A stretch of 64,000 nt of DNA from Moraxella haemolytica (GCF_030177935.1 NZ_CP089974.1:1674001-1738000); one strand, 5' to 3'. Positions 55,616-63,322 are shown, counted from the stretch's first letter. Notes: generated from the letters alone by a model not told the origin. Numbers and translations: made by a program.

Positions 55616-58435
55616 ATGACCACCGTTAGCCATCATGCTTTCTACCAGCATGCCAAAACACTTGGCATCCACCCTAAGCCCCTGCCAGACCTTTGTAGCC
55701 AAGAATGCAACATTGATGTCACACTGATTAAATCATGGCTAGAACACATCAATGCCACCATTGACGATAAAGTCGTCATTTTAGGAGAGCAGGCATTTTC
55801 TCAGATGGGTTTATTCATCAAGCTACGCACCCATGCTGTAGATGTTGTTTTACATGGATTATTTTGTCAATATCTAAGTGAGACGCTGTCATTGTTCGCC
55901 ATTGGTGGCTATGGTCGAGAGGAGCTATTGCCCTGCTCAGACATTGATATATTAATTCTTGGCGAGACGCTAGATGACCACACCCAATCCATAGAGCAGT
56001 TCGTGGCAATGCTGTGGGATATTGGCATCACGCCTGCCATCAGCGTACGCACTCAAGAAGACACCAACATCGCCGTTACCGATCATACGGTCGCCACCGC
56101 CTTACTTGAAGCACGATTCATCGCTGGCAACCAAAATCTTTGCCATGTGCCAAAGCAGGCAGTCAAAAACGCATGGAGTGCCAAGTCTTTTTTTGCTGCC
56201 AAAACAGGCGAATCTAAAGCACGCTATCTAAGTCATCACGCCACCGAATACAGCCTAGAACCCAACATAAAAACCGCACCAGGTTCACTGCGAGATTTGC
56301 ACATCTTGCTTTGGCTTGGTAAGTTTTATTTTGATGGCGTACAGGATTTGGCAGATTTGACCAAATTGGGTTTTTTAAGCATTGATGAACTTGACGGCTT
56401 AACAAATGCTAGGAATTTTTTATGGGGCGTTCGCCATCATCTACACGCCATCACAGGACGCTGTGAAGACCGCCTGCTATTTGACCATCAAAAACACATC
56501 GCCAAACGCCTGCACTTAACCGATGAGACCACTTGCACCGCACGACTCACACAAGCCCTAGAAGGCATGCTGCGTACTTACTATCGCCATGCCATGCAGG
56601 TCGCCGCCTTGTCTGAGATGCTGTGTGCCTACTACAATGAAAGCTATCTTAAGCCCAGTTATGCCACACTCCCTATTGACCAAGATTTTTATCAAATCGT
56701 CCAAACAAACACCCCGATTGACACCACCTTAAAACAAGATGGTATAGCAACGCAAGCCTTAATCAGACACGATAAATTAGCCAACCAAGACTTACAAATT
56801 TTCGCCAAAGATACGCAGATTTTCATCAAAAAACCCGAAACTCTGCTTAAAATCTTTCTCATCATGGGCATACATGGCATCAAAAAAATCGCTGCTAGTA
56901 CCCTGCATGCTTTATATCTTGCCAGCCAACAGATTGATGAGCATTATCGCAACCTACCTAAGCACCGTGCTTTGTTTTTACAAAACCTGCAAGAATCCAA
57001 CTTTTTGTTTCATCGGCTACGACTGATGAAACGATACGGCATCTTGGATAATTATTTACCCGCCTTTGGGCAAATCATGGGGCTGATGCAGTATGATCTC
57101 TTTCATCGTTACACGGTGGATGCACACACCCTGTTACTCATTCGCATTTTACACCGCTTTGGCGACACCAGTAACGCCGAATATCAGCAGAAATTTGACC
57201 TAGTCAGCGAGGTTTATCAAAAGATTAACCGCAAAGACCTATTAGTGATCGCTGCACTATTTCATGATATCGCCAAAGGGCGTGGCGGCGACCACAGTGA
57301 ACTTGGGGCGGTAGATGTCCATGAATTTGCCAAGACGCACGGACTGAGCGATGAAGACACGAAATTTGTTGCATGGCTTGTTCGTGAACATCTCACCATG
57401 TCTTTAACCGCCCAAAAACAAGACATCTTTGACCCAGAGGTCATCAGAAAATTCGCCAAATTTACAGGTACGATTGCCCATCTTAATCATCTGTATGTGC
57501 TGACAGTTGCTGACATGAACGCCACCAACTCACAGCTATGGAACAGTTGGCGAGCGTCTTTGCTAAAACAACTATACATCAGTACGCACCGAGTGCTGAG
57601 CATAGGCATTGATGCCGCCGATAAAGACGCCATTATCGCCAACCGAAAAATCAAAGCCAAAAAGCTAATGGCAGACATTGCCACCCATCAGATTGATGCA
57701 CTGTGGGCAGATTTTGGCGATGAATTTTTCTTAAAACAAAAACACCATGACATCGCATGGCAGACCAGCGAGATCCTAAAAGGCAAAGATAGCCTATCGC
57801 AAGACCTGCCCATCATCGCCCTGCGTACGCACTCAGACCTAGCACTCAACGCTTTACAGCTATTTATCTGCACCAAAGACCAAGATGATTTATTCGCTGC
57901 CACCGTCAGCGTGCTAGATCATCTAGGACTATCCGTATTAGATGCTACTATCTTGACTGCCGATATCAATGGACAGCCTGTCGCCCTTGATTCTTATGTA
58001 CTCATCGACCGTCATGCCATCACAGGTAGTACACAAGATGACATTCTAAGTAATGATATCCGCAGACAGCTACTCATCGATAAGCTAATCCATGCCTTCA
58101 CGCATGGACTAACCCAAACAATGCCACGCAACTTTACGCTAGATGCTCAACTAAAACACTTTACCGTACCCACCCAAGTACAGTTTAGCAAAGCGACTTC
58201 GGTTACACACACAGGTCATCATATGATGACCTTAGTTACCAAAGACCGCCCTGCTCTACTGGCAAAATTAGGCTTGGTCTTTAGCCGATTAGGGGTTGAG
58301 GTGCATGGGGCACGCATTACTACTTTAGGCGAGCGTGCCGAAGATATGTTTTATTTGAGCGATAAAAATAATCAGACATTAGATACTGACAAATTAACTA
58401 CATTAAAAGTCGCTGTGATTGAAGCTTTGGCATGA
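55616..58435 (+). CDS. glnD: Bifunctional uridylyltransferase/uridylyl-removing enzyme GlnD
   Basis: GlnD senses glutamine and uridylylates or deuridylylates PII (GlnB, encoded near 30.7 kb). The 939-residue protein has the nucleotidyltransferase motif GGYGREELLPCSDIDILIL, cited in part, near residue 99, a helical linker, the HD hydrolase domain (ALFHDIAKGRGGDHSELGA, then VREHLTMS), and two C-terminal ACT domains (the last: TKDRPALLAKLGLVFSRLGVE, in part). The length is slightly above the usual 850-900. AGGAG precedes the ATG. Confidence 0.96.
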   Translation: MTTVSHHAFYQHAKTLGIHPKPLPDLCSQECNIDVTLIKSWLEHINATIDDKVVILGEQAFSQMGLFIKLRTHAVDVVLHGLFCQYLSETLSLFAIGGYGREELLPCSDIDILILGETLDDHTQSIEQFVAMLWDIGITPAISVRTQEDTNIAVTDHTVATALLEARFIAGNQNLCHVPKQAVKNAWSAKSFFAAKTGESKARYLSHHATEYSLEPNIKTAPGSLRDLHILLWLGKFYFDGVQDLADLTKLGFLSIDELDGLTNARNFLWGVRHHLHAITGRCEDRLLFDHQKHIAKRLHLTDETTCTARLTQALEGMLRTYYRHAMQVAALSEMLCAYYNESYLKPSYATLPIDQDFYQIVQTNTPIDTTLKQDGIATQALIRHDKLANQDLQIFAKDTQIFIKKPETLLKIFLIMGIHGIKKIAASTLHALYLASQQIDEHYRNLPKHRALFLQNLQESNFLFHRLRLMKRYGILDNYLPAFGQIMGLMQYDLFHRYTVDAHTLLLIRILHRFGDTSNAEYQQKFDLVSEVYQKINRKDLLVIAALFHDIAKGRGGDHSELGAVDVHEFAKTHGLSDEDTKFVAWLVREHLTMSLTAQKQDIFDPEVIRKFAKFTGTIAHLNHLYVLTVADMNATNSQLWNSWRASLLKQLYISTHRVLSIGIDAADKDAIIANRKIKAKKLMADIATHQIDALWADFGDEFFLKQKHHDIAWQTSEILKGKDSLSQDLPIIALRTHSDLALNALQLFICTKDQDDLFAATVSVLDHLGLSVLDATILTADINGQPVALDSYVLIDRHAITGSTQDDILSNDIRRQLLIDKLIHAFTHGLTQTMPRNFTLDAQLKHFTVPTQVQFSKATSVTHTGHHMMTLVTKDRPALLAKLGLVFSRLGVEVHGARITTLGERAEDMFYLSDKNNQTLDTDKLTTLKVAVIEALA

Positions 58436-58496
58436 TACAATAGCAAACGATTTTATTTTATAGTTACCCCAACTGATTCATGCTACACATAAACTT

Positions 58497-59279
58497 ATGA
58501 ATACATCCGTTTTTTATCCCAAGTTCGCTCTTGTTAGCCTAAGTTTGGCTACTGCCTGTTATATCGGTACAGCACACGCCAACACCGACAATGAAATCTC
58601 TTGCCAAAGTCGCATTAGTCTGCCCCAAGGTTATCAATTCGCCCAAGAAAGCCCTGATTGCCAATACAATGAAAATTTATTTGTCGTCAGCAAAAACGGC
58701 AAATACGGCTACGCCAACATTCAAGGCAACATCATCATTCCAGCGACTTTTGAGTCAGCGGAGGGTTTTGATGATGGGCTAGCACTCATCAAACAAGATG
58801 GCAAATTTGGCTACATCAATCCAAAAGGCAAAATTGCCATCACGCCACAGTTTACCAACGCATGGGGCTTTTGGGAGGGGCGTGCCAAGATTAAAAAGCA
58901 TGGCAAATTTGGCTTTATTGATAAAAAAGGCAAAATCGTCATCGCCCCAAGCTACACCGATACAGGTGATTGGTTTGAAGATGGTTTGGTGCGTGTCAAG
59001 GTGGGCGATAAGTGGGGGTTTATCAATAAAGATGGGAATACCATCATCACTGCCATGTACGACACCGCTGAGGATTTTTCTGAAGGTTTGGCATCGGTTG
59101 GCATTAAGACAGCGAACGGTTATCGCTATGGCTACTTAAATACCAAAGGCGATGTAGCCATCGATTTGGTCTATGACACGCCTGCCAACTTCATTGATGG
59201 CATCGCCTTTGTCATTAAGGATAATCACGCCCATTATATCAACAAAGCGGGCAAAGAAGTGCCTTTTCAACCACGATAA
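58497..59279 (+). CDS. Exported WG-repeat protein
   Basis: The 260-residue protein has a signal peptide (cleaving near AHA-NTDN) and then about five WG (KWG) repeats of roughly 35 residues. Each has a glycine-x-aromatic pair and a lysine-glycine turn (KYGYANIQGNIIIP, KFGYINPKGKIAIT, KFGFIDKKGKIVIA, KWGFINKDGNTIIT, RYGYLNTKGDVAID). WG repeats form beta structures of unknown function, seen in secreted and surface proteins. Two cysteines lie before the repeats. No typical Shine-Dalgarno sequence is visible. It stands between glnD and ssrA. Confidence 0.85.
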   Translation: MNTSVFYPKFALVSLSLATACYIGTAHANTDNEISCQSRISLPQGYQFAQESPDCQYNENLFVVSKNGKYGYANIQGNIIIPATFESAEGFDDGLALIKQDGKFGYINPKGKIAITPQFTNAWGFWEGRAKIKKHGKFGFIDKKGKIVIAPSYTDTGDWFEDGLVRVKVGDKWGFINKDGNTIITAMYDTAEDFSEGLASVGIKTANGYRYGYLNTKGDVAIDLVYDTPANFIDGIAFVIKDNHAHYINKAGKEVPFQPR

Positions 59280-59304
59280 ATAGGCAAATTAACACCATCT
59301 ATGG

Positions 59305-59333
59305 TTGTCAGTATCCATTTTATCTGTTAGAAT
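59305..59333 (+). promoter_or_regulatory. Promoter of ssrA
   Basis: TTGTCA (59305-59310) and TAGAAT (59328-59333) are 17 bases apart, with the tmRNA 5' end 12 bases after the -10 box. Confidence 0.8.
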
Positions 59334-59345
59334 AATAGGATTATT

Positions 59346-59704
59346 GGGGATGTTCTGGCTTCGACGCTGGTAATGAAACCTGATAGTGCATGCCAAGAGT
59401 GGTAATCTCTTGTAAATACAGTACCAATTAAAATAGTCGCAAACGACGAAACTTACGCACTAGCAGCCTAAGGGCTACTTGGGTCGGCACAGATTGCCTT
59501 TGGTCTGGTTGCTTACTCCGATGCGAACGCACAAAGGATAGTCTGATTTAGTGTTGTGATGAATTAGGCGAAATTTTTAGCAAATCGTCCAATCCTACCT
59601 GACTGTCGGTTCGGTGCGGATTAAAGCCATAGACAGATTCTAAGCATGTAGAACTATGGGCGTAGTGCTGGCGGACGCGGGTTCAACTCCCGCCATCTCC
59701 ACCA
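59346..59704 (+). ncRNA. ssrA: Transfer-messenger RNA (ssrA)
   Basis: tmRNA rescues stalled ribosomes by tagging the nascent protein. The 5' end GGGGATG pairs with CATCTCC before the encoded CCA (one G-U pair), forming the alanine-tRNA-like domain with the T arm GCGGGTTCAACTCCCGC. The tag frame starts at GCA 59439 and reads ANDETYALAA before TAA at 59469-59471. The tag starts after the usual AGTC. The 359-base length is normal. Its 3' end is a classic integration site and an integrase gene follows. Confidence 0.97.
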
Positions 59705-59756
59705 CATATCCAAATCACTAAAAATCATCAATTATTTTTAAGTGTCATAAACCATC

Positions 59757-59786
59757 AAAAAAGCCTTGTAAATCAAGGCTTTTTTA
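59757..59786 (+). terminator. Terminator after ssrA
   Basis: AAAAAAGCCTTG (59757-59768) and CAAGGCTTTTTT (59774-59785) form a perfect stem with loop TAAAT. It lies about 50 bases beyond tmRNA and thus inside the element if ssrA is the attachment site, so the element seems to provide the terminator. Confidence 0.9.
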
Positions 59787-59794
59787 TTGTCTTG

Positions 59795-59823
59795 TTGTAT
59801 CTCATAAAGTCATCGTGTATCAT
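59795..59823 (+). promoter_or_regulatory. Candidate integrase promoter
   Basis: TTGTAT (59795-59800) and TATCAT (59818-59823) have a 17-base spacer, starting 10 bases after the ssrA terminator and ending about 70 bases before the integrase ATG. Confidence 0.6.
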
Positions 59824-59851
59824 AGTAAATCAACGAACATCAAACGATTTT

Positions 59852-59893
59852 ACACACACGGCGACACACAGCCACACACGAGATACACACACC
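59852..59893. repeat. Phased ACACAC repeats before the integrase start
   Basis: ACACAC begins at 59852, 59864, 59874 and 59885, at spacings of 12, 10 and 11 bases, close to one helical turn. The run ends just before the integrase ATG. It may be integrase arm-type binding sites or an autoregulatory site. No Shine-Dalgarno sequence is visible. Confidence 0.5.
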
Positions 59894-59894
59894 A

Positions 59895-61013
59895 ATGCTC
59901 ACCGATAACAAAATCAAAGGGCTAAAACCCACCGAAAAACGCTACTCGCTATCAGCAGGCGAAGGCTTATCCATTGATGTCATGCCAACAGGTCGTAAGT
60001 CTTGGGTATTAGAATACACCGCCCTTGGCAAGCGAAAACGCAAAAAACTTGGCGAATACCCCGCCACCAGCTTAAAGAAAGCCCGAGAGCTTGCCAATCA
60101 AATCAAAGGCAACGCAGGACTAACGCCCATTACAGTCAGCGAACTCATTCATGAATGGATAGAGCTGTACAGTAAGCAATGGACAAGCGAGAAGTACAAA
60201 TACACCGTCATCTATCGTCTGACCTACATCACCAACGATTTTAAGGACATGGCAGTGGCAGATGTCAGCCGTGCGATGGTCTCAAAAGCGGTCAGTCAAA
60301 TGGTCGCACAAGGCACATACGAGACCGCCAAACGCTCATTACGCCTCTTATCGCAAGTATTCAACTATGCCATCGCCCACGAATACGCCCAGAACAACCC
60401 CTGCACGCTGGTTGATAACATCATACCCACCCACACCGTGCAAAATATGGCAACATTATCCGCTGATGAAATGGCGGGCTTTTGGCACACCATCAGAAAA
60501 ACGCCCACCATCGGACTTGCCCCTGTTGCTTTGTCGCTGGCAAATTATTTGGCGGTGCGTCCCAGCGAGCTGTGCAAGGCGACATGGGACGAATTTGACC
60601 TAGATAAAGGCGTGTGGATTATCCCAGCTTACCGTATGAAAACACGACTTGAACACGCCGTCCCGCTTGCCAGTCAGCCGTTAAAGATATTAAAGGAATT
60701 GTACAGCTCACGCCTTGATGATGGCTTTGTGTTTAAACATCACAGCAATCCTGCCAAGCCCATGCCGATTGAAAGTGTGTTGGCGGTTATCAAACGGGCG
60801 GGCTTTGGCGGTCGTATGACTACGCACGGCTTTCGTTCGCTGTTTTCTACGGTGGCAAATGACAGTGGGCTTTGGCGTGCTGATGTGATTGAAAGACAGC
60901 TGGCTCACACCAAAAAAGATGTCCGCCATGTTTATAACCGTGCTGAATACTGGGACGAGCGTGTGGGACTCATGAGCTGGTGGGCGGATATTGTGGCAGA
61001 TTGGCAGGCATAA
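59895..61013 (+). CDS. int: Tyrosine-type integrase of the ssrA element
   Basis: The 372-residue integrase has an N-terminal arm-binding domain of the DUF4102 type (LTDNKIKGLKPTEKRYSLS; KKLGEYPATSLKKARELANQ), a core-binding domain (about 80-180) and a catalytic domain with all key residues: Arg in AVRPSELCKATW, His and Arg in TTHGFRSLFSTV, His in ERQLAHTKKD and the nucleophile region HVYNRAEY. It appears intact. It is transcribed away from ssrA and converges on the small-gene operon, with a terminator between them. Confidence 0.95.
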   Translation: MLTDNKIKGLKPTEKRYSLSAGEGLSIDVMPTGRKSWVLEYTALGKRKRKKLGEYPATSLKKARELANQIKGNAGLTPITVSELIHEWIELYSKQWTSEKYKYTVIYRLTYITNDFKDMAVADVSRAMVSKAVSQMVAQGTYETAKRSLRLLSQVFNYAIAHEYAQNNPCTLVDNIIPTHTVQNMATLSADEMAGFWHTIRKTPTIGLAPVALSLANYLAVRPSELCKATWDEFDLDKGVWIIPAYRMKTRLEHAVPLASQPLKILKELYSSRLDDGFVFKHHSNPAKPMPIESVLAVIKRAGFGGRMTTHGFRSLFSTVANDSGLWRADVIERQLAHTKKDVRHVYNRAEYWDERVGLMSWWADIVADWQA

Positions 61014-61035
61014 AAAAAGGGGCGTTACACCCCTT
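61012..61035 (-). terminator. Terminator of the leftward small-gene operon
   Basis: AAGGGG (61017-61022) and CCCCTT (61030-61035) pair with a 7-base loop. On the minus strand the stem is followed by a run of seven T (61012-61018), so it stops the operon before it reads into the integrase gene. Confidence 0.8.
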
Positions 61036-61047
61036 GTATTAGATTTT

Positions 61048-61239
61048 TTATGATACGGTCGTGCCATTGATTTCTTGTTCAATGCGAATGGCATTTTCCA
61101 GCGTCCAATATACCTTATTGCCACGCTGAGCGTTGGGTGGGTATTTCGGACGATAGTAAGTCTTAAAGGTATTGACGCACACACCCAGTCGTTTCGCCAT
61201 GTCTTTTTGAGTTAGCCATGTGATTGAGTTCATCATCAT
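61048..61239 (-). CDS. Small HTH DNA-binding protein, excisionase-like
   Basis: The 63-residue protein has one helix-turn-helix (WLTQKDMAKRLGVCVNTFKTY, given in part) followed by VYWTLENAIRIEQEI, the layout of MerR-like excisionase or AlpA-type proteins. Such proteins bend DNA at the attachment site to direct excision, or regulate the integrase. Being the last gene before the integrase supports this role. GGAG lies 5 bases before the first of three tandem ATGs. The function is inferred. Confidence 0.75.
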   Translation of the reverse strand: MMMNSITWLTQKDMAKRLGVCVNTFKTYYRPKYPPNAQRGNKVYWTLENAIRIEQEINGTTVS

Positions 61240-61249
61240 TTATACTCCA

Positions 61250-61633
61250 TTATTTCACATCCACATCTGGCACAATCACAGATGGCTTAAAAGTTACACG
61301 ATAAAAATGACTGCTTGCTTTGTTCGGCTCAATTTGTTCAACAAACGCAGTAACATTGTCAGATAAAACAAGCGTGTGGCGCTTAAATTCCTGTTCGCCA
61401 GTTTTACAAATCACATTAAAAGCTGTTTGCGTGTCATTCAAATTAAAAGAACACCGACCCTCGATTTCTAGGATGTAGTTATCAGTAATGCCATTGTAAA
61501 ATACGATTCGCCTGTTAATCTCAAAATTATCAGCAGCTTTCTTGGCATTGTGTGTTGCGACCTGAGCATCGTCAATGCAGCCAGTCGCTAATACTGCAGC
61601 CAAACCTAATGCTAAAAATTTAAACAATTTCAT
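61250..61633 (-). CDS. Phage-type beta-sandwich lipoprotein
   Basis: The 127-residue product has a lipoprotein signal peptide with lipobox ATGC, then KKAADNFEINRRIVFYNGIT, EIEGRCSFN, ICKTGEQEFKRHTLVLSDNV and YRVTFKPSVIVPDVDVK. This strongly conserved pattern recurs in prophages of gammaproteobacteria. I remember it annotated as beta-sandwich lipoprotein, and in some phage collections as a recombination directionality factor, but cannot verify that here. AGGAGG precedes the ATG, and ATGA overlaps the stop of the gene upstream, so translation is coupled. Confidence 0.8.
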   Translation of the reverse strand: MKLFKFLALGLAAVLATGCIDDAQVATHNAKKAADNFEINRRIVFYNGITDNYILEIEGRCSFNLNDTQTAFNVICKTGEQEFKRHTLVLSDNVTAFVEQIEPNKASSHFYRVTFKPSVIVPDVDVK

Positions 61634-62022
61634 AATTTCCCTCCTGATAATTCAATCAATGCTTTTGCGTGTGCGATGGCGTTTTCTCTGCTTCTGTGTA
61701 AAAGCCCTTTAGCTAAAATTGACTTGTCCAATTCATAACCTGCCCACTCATATGTTAATGTATAGCAGGTGTGTGTTGGGTCAGCTATCCAATATTTTTC
61801 ACCATATTTCAATGGCTCGCTCTCAGGTTTGGGAAAACTCACACCGCCAACAGCAACCATCTCTGATGTCATGCGAAACTCAATATCATCAGACAAAAAG
61901 ACATTCACATCGCTCATGCCACTTAACTTAAACCACTCATCATGACCTAGACAACGGTACTCGACCGTTCTATGCTCTTTTAGAGCGCTAATAATCTCGT
62001 CATAGCTTAGTTTATTGCTCAT
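61630..62022 (-). CDS. Phage-type hypothetical protein, 130 aa
   Basis: The 130-residue product begins MSNKLSYDEIISALKEHRTV and has a middle KYGEKYWIADPTHTCYTLTY and an end HRSRENAIAHAKALIELSG. I recall similar arrangements in phage proteins of unknown function, with a WIADP-like strand and a terminal EEAAIAHAKAL-like helix, but no function is known to me. AAGGAG lies before the ATG at 62022, which decides this start over one 17 codons upstream. Its stop overlaps the start of the lipoprotein gene. Confidence 0.72.
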   Translation of the reverse strand: MSNKLSYDEIISALKEHRTVEYRCLGHDEWFKLSGMSDVNVFLSDDIEFRMTSEMVAVGGVSFPKPESEPLKYGEKYWIADPTHTCYTLTYEWAGYELDKSILAKGLLHRSRENAIAHAKALIELSGGKL

Positions 62023-62143
62023 TTTCACGCTCCTTTTCTCTTTTCCACGCCCATAGTAGGCAAAATTCAACATAGTTTAGTGGTCTGTATCGCACCGTCA
62101 TCAATATCGGCAGTTCGTACAGTCCTGTGTGTACATATTGCAT
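62012..62143 (-). CDS. Very small overlapping protein, 43 aa
   Basis: An ATG at 62143 is preceded by GGAGG (4 bases away) and opens a 43-codon frame (MQYVHTGLYELPILMTVRYR, then LNYVEFCLLWAWK and a charged end). The stop overlaps the start of the next gene by 11 bases. No family is recognised. The strong ribosome-binding site between two neighbouring genes and the tight packing support translation, but the frame is short. Confidence 0.5.
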   Translation of the reverse strand: MQYVHTGLYELPILMTVRYRPLNYVEFCLLWAWKREKERENEQ

Positions 62144-62154
62144 TAGACCTCCAA

Positions 62155-62331
62155 TCAATAATCCTCACTTTTATTATCCGCCAACGCACGATATTCAGCG
62201 ATTTTGGCTCGCTCGCCCTCGTACGCCCTATCCCGAGCTTCCAAAGACATGGATACGCAGCCCTGTAATGCAACAAGTGCGACGGCAATAATAACGACGG
62301 ATAATAATACTTGCTTAGTTGCTGGTTTCAT
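62155..62331 (-). CDS. Small lipoprotein, 58 aa
   Basis: The 58-residue product has a lipoprotein signal peptide (MKPATKQVLLSVVIIAVALV, then lipobox LQGC) and a short charged mature part (SLEARDRAYEGERAKIAEYR). GGAAG precedes the ATG, and ATGA overlaps the stop of the gene upstream. Very small lipoproteins are common among phage lysis (Rz1-like) and superinfection-exclusion genes, but no Rz partner overlaps it here, so the function is unknown. Confidence 0.65.
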   Translation of the reverse strand: MKPATKQVLLSVVIIAVALVALQGCVSMSLEARDRAYEGERAKIAEYRALADNKSEDY

Positions 62332-62825
62332 AAAAACTTCCCATTTTGAAATATGTGAATTACGCTCAAAATCTTACCACTAACAAAAATCTCATCCGTA
62401 GCGGTCTCAACACAAGCGTTGTGATGTTCATTGGCACCAAACGCACGAGCTGGCAGGGATGAATAATAGTTGCAGGGCAGACGATAAGCATTGGCTGGCA
62501 TGAATTTGGCGTGTAGCCACTCTGAATATTCAATCAAGAATGACAAATCTGGCAAAATCGCATTATTTGACCACAACGAGCCGTTTGCTTTCTTAGCCAC
62601 CGCCATATCGACATACACCGAATTTTGCACAAAAATAAAATCAATGCCACGAAAGCCGTTGTTTTTATACCGTCTAATAAACTCTCTCGACTTTTGTATT
62701 GTGTCGCATTCGACAGTCGCACACACCGCACCACTTCGAGCAAGTGCATAAGACACACGAGCTGTAATGCTGTCCAAGCGGGCAGTTGTCGCTGTCGTCA
62801 GCAAAATAATTAAAGGCTTACTCAA
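62328..62825 (-). CDS. Hypothetical protein of the ssrA element, 165 aa, TTG start
   Basis: No family is recognised. The product has 165 residues with a hydrophobic N terminus (PLIILLTTATTA), a middle IDFIFVQNSVYVDMAVAKKA and a C-terminal part with several aromatic residues. It starts at TTG 62825, since AAGGAG stands 7 bases before it, inside the end of the upstream gene. Overlaps of 8 bases upstream and 4 bases (ATGA) downstream point to coupled translation. Confidence 0.65.
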   Translation of the reverse strand: MSKPLIILLTTATTARLDSITARVSYALARSGAVCATVECDTIQKSREFIRRYKNNGFRGIDFIFVQNSVYVDMAVAKKANGSLWSNNAILPDLSFLIEYSEWLHAKFMPANAYRLPCNYYSSLPARAFGANEHHNACVETATDEIFVSGKILSVIHIFQNGKFL

Positions 62826-63063
62826 GGTTCATCTCCTTCACATAGACATAAAGAGTACAAAAAGGTTTCCATTGGCTTGGGTCAATCAGACATCGCCCAT
62901 GTGCGATTTGGTTAAGCACGAGGCTTAGATGTCTATCGGCAAGCTCATAGTCTTCATTATCAATGGCGACTTTGGCATCTTTAAGAGCTGTCGCCGCCAC
63001 ATAATTACTCAGATTGGCTTTTTTGATTAAGCGACGAATGCTTTTTTTTGCGTTGAATGACAT
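62818..63063 (-). CDS. Hypothetical protein of the ssrA element, 81 aa
   Basis: The product begins MSFNAKKSIRRLIKKANLSN and is basic and helical in the first 30 residues, then acidic (DNEDYELADRHLSLVLNQIA) with a possible helix-loop-helix, and two cysteines near the C terminus. No family is recognised. The ATG at 63063 is favoured over a TTG three codons earlier; no good Shine-Dalgarno sequence is seen. Its 3' end contains the ribosome-binding site of the next gene. Confidence 0.6.
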   Translation of the reverse strand: MSFNAKKSIRRLIKKANLSNYVAATALKDAKVAIDNEDYELADRHLSLVLNQIAHGRCLIDPSQWKPFCTLYVYVKEMNLE

Positions 63064-63081
63064 AAAGACCAATACCCTAAA

Positions 63082-63249
63082 CTACTGACACTTCACATCA
63101 TAGCCGTCCGCTTGCCAGCTTAGGCACTGCTCATAGTCAGCTTGAGCTTGGCGGTCTAAGCCCTCAGTACACGCCACAGGGAGCAGGGCAAGCATGGCAA
63201 CGATAATAATCAATGGCACAAGGTCAGTTGGTGTCAGTTTGGTATGCAT
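63082..63249 (-). CDS. Small lipoprotein or membrane protein, 55 aa
   Basis: This short gene, the first of the leftward operon, reads MHTKLTPTDLVPLIIIVAML, then ALLPVACTEGLDRQAQADYE and a Cys-containing tail. The hydrophobic stretch ends in PVAC, a possible lipobox. GGAG lies 8 bases before the ATG, and a near-consensus promoter stands about 30 bases further upstream. Function unknown; the type is common in phage early or moron regions. Confidence 0.6.
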   Translation of the reverse strand: MHTKLTPTDLVPLIIIVAMLALLPVACTEGLDRQAQADYEQCLSWQADGYDVKCQ

Positions 63250-63278
63250 CGTTCACTCCGTTTGTTGTTTATGGGGTG

Positions 63279-63307
63279 ATTATAAGCAAACTAATAAAAT
63301 AATGCAA
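63279..63307 (-). promoter_or_regulatory. Near-consensus promoter of the leftward small-gene operon
   Basis: On the minus strand, TTGCAT (63302-63307) and TATAAT (63279-63284) have a 17-base spacer. It is one of the best promoters in the window and would drive the operon from 63249 to 61048. An inverted repeat overlaps it. Confidence 0.8.
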
Positions 63308-63322
63308 GAAAAATATTAGTTT
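63288..63322. promoter_or_regulatory. Inverted repeat overlapping the operon promoter (candidate operator)
   Basis: AAACTAATA (63288-63296) and TATTAGTTT (63314-63322) are perfect 9-bp inverted repeats 17 bases apart. One arm lies in the promoter spacer and the other just upstream of the -35 box, as expected for a repressor site. Confidence 0.6.

Noticed and set aside
60708-61184. 158-codon open frame opposite the integrase and crossing the terminator
   Set aside because: It overlaps both the integrase and the HTH gene and crosses the terminator; no start signal.
62067-62288. 73-codon minus-strand frame in the small-gene operon
   Set aside because: It overlaps the better supported 43- and 58-codon genes, which have ribosome-binding sites and coupled starts.
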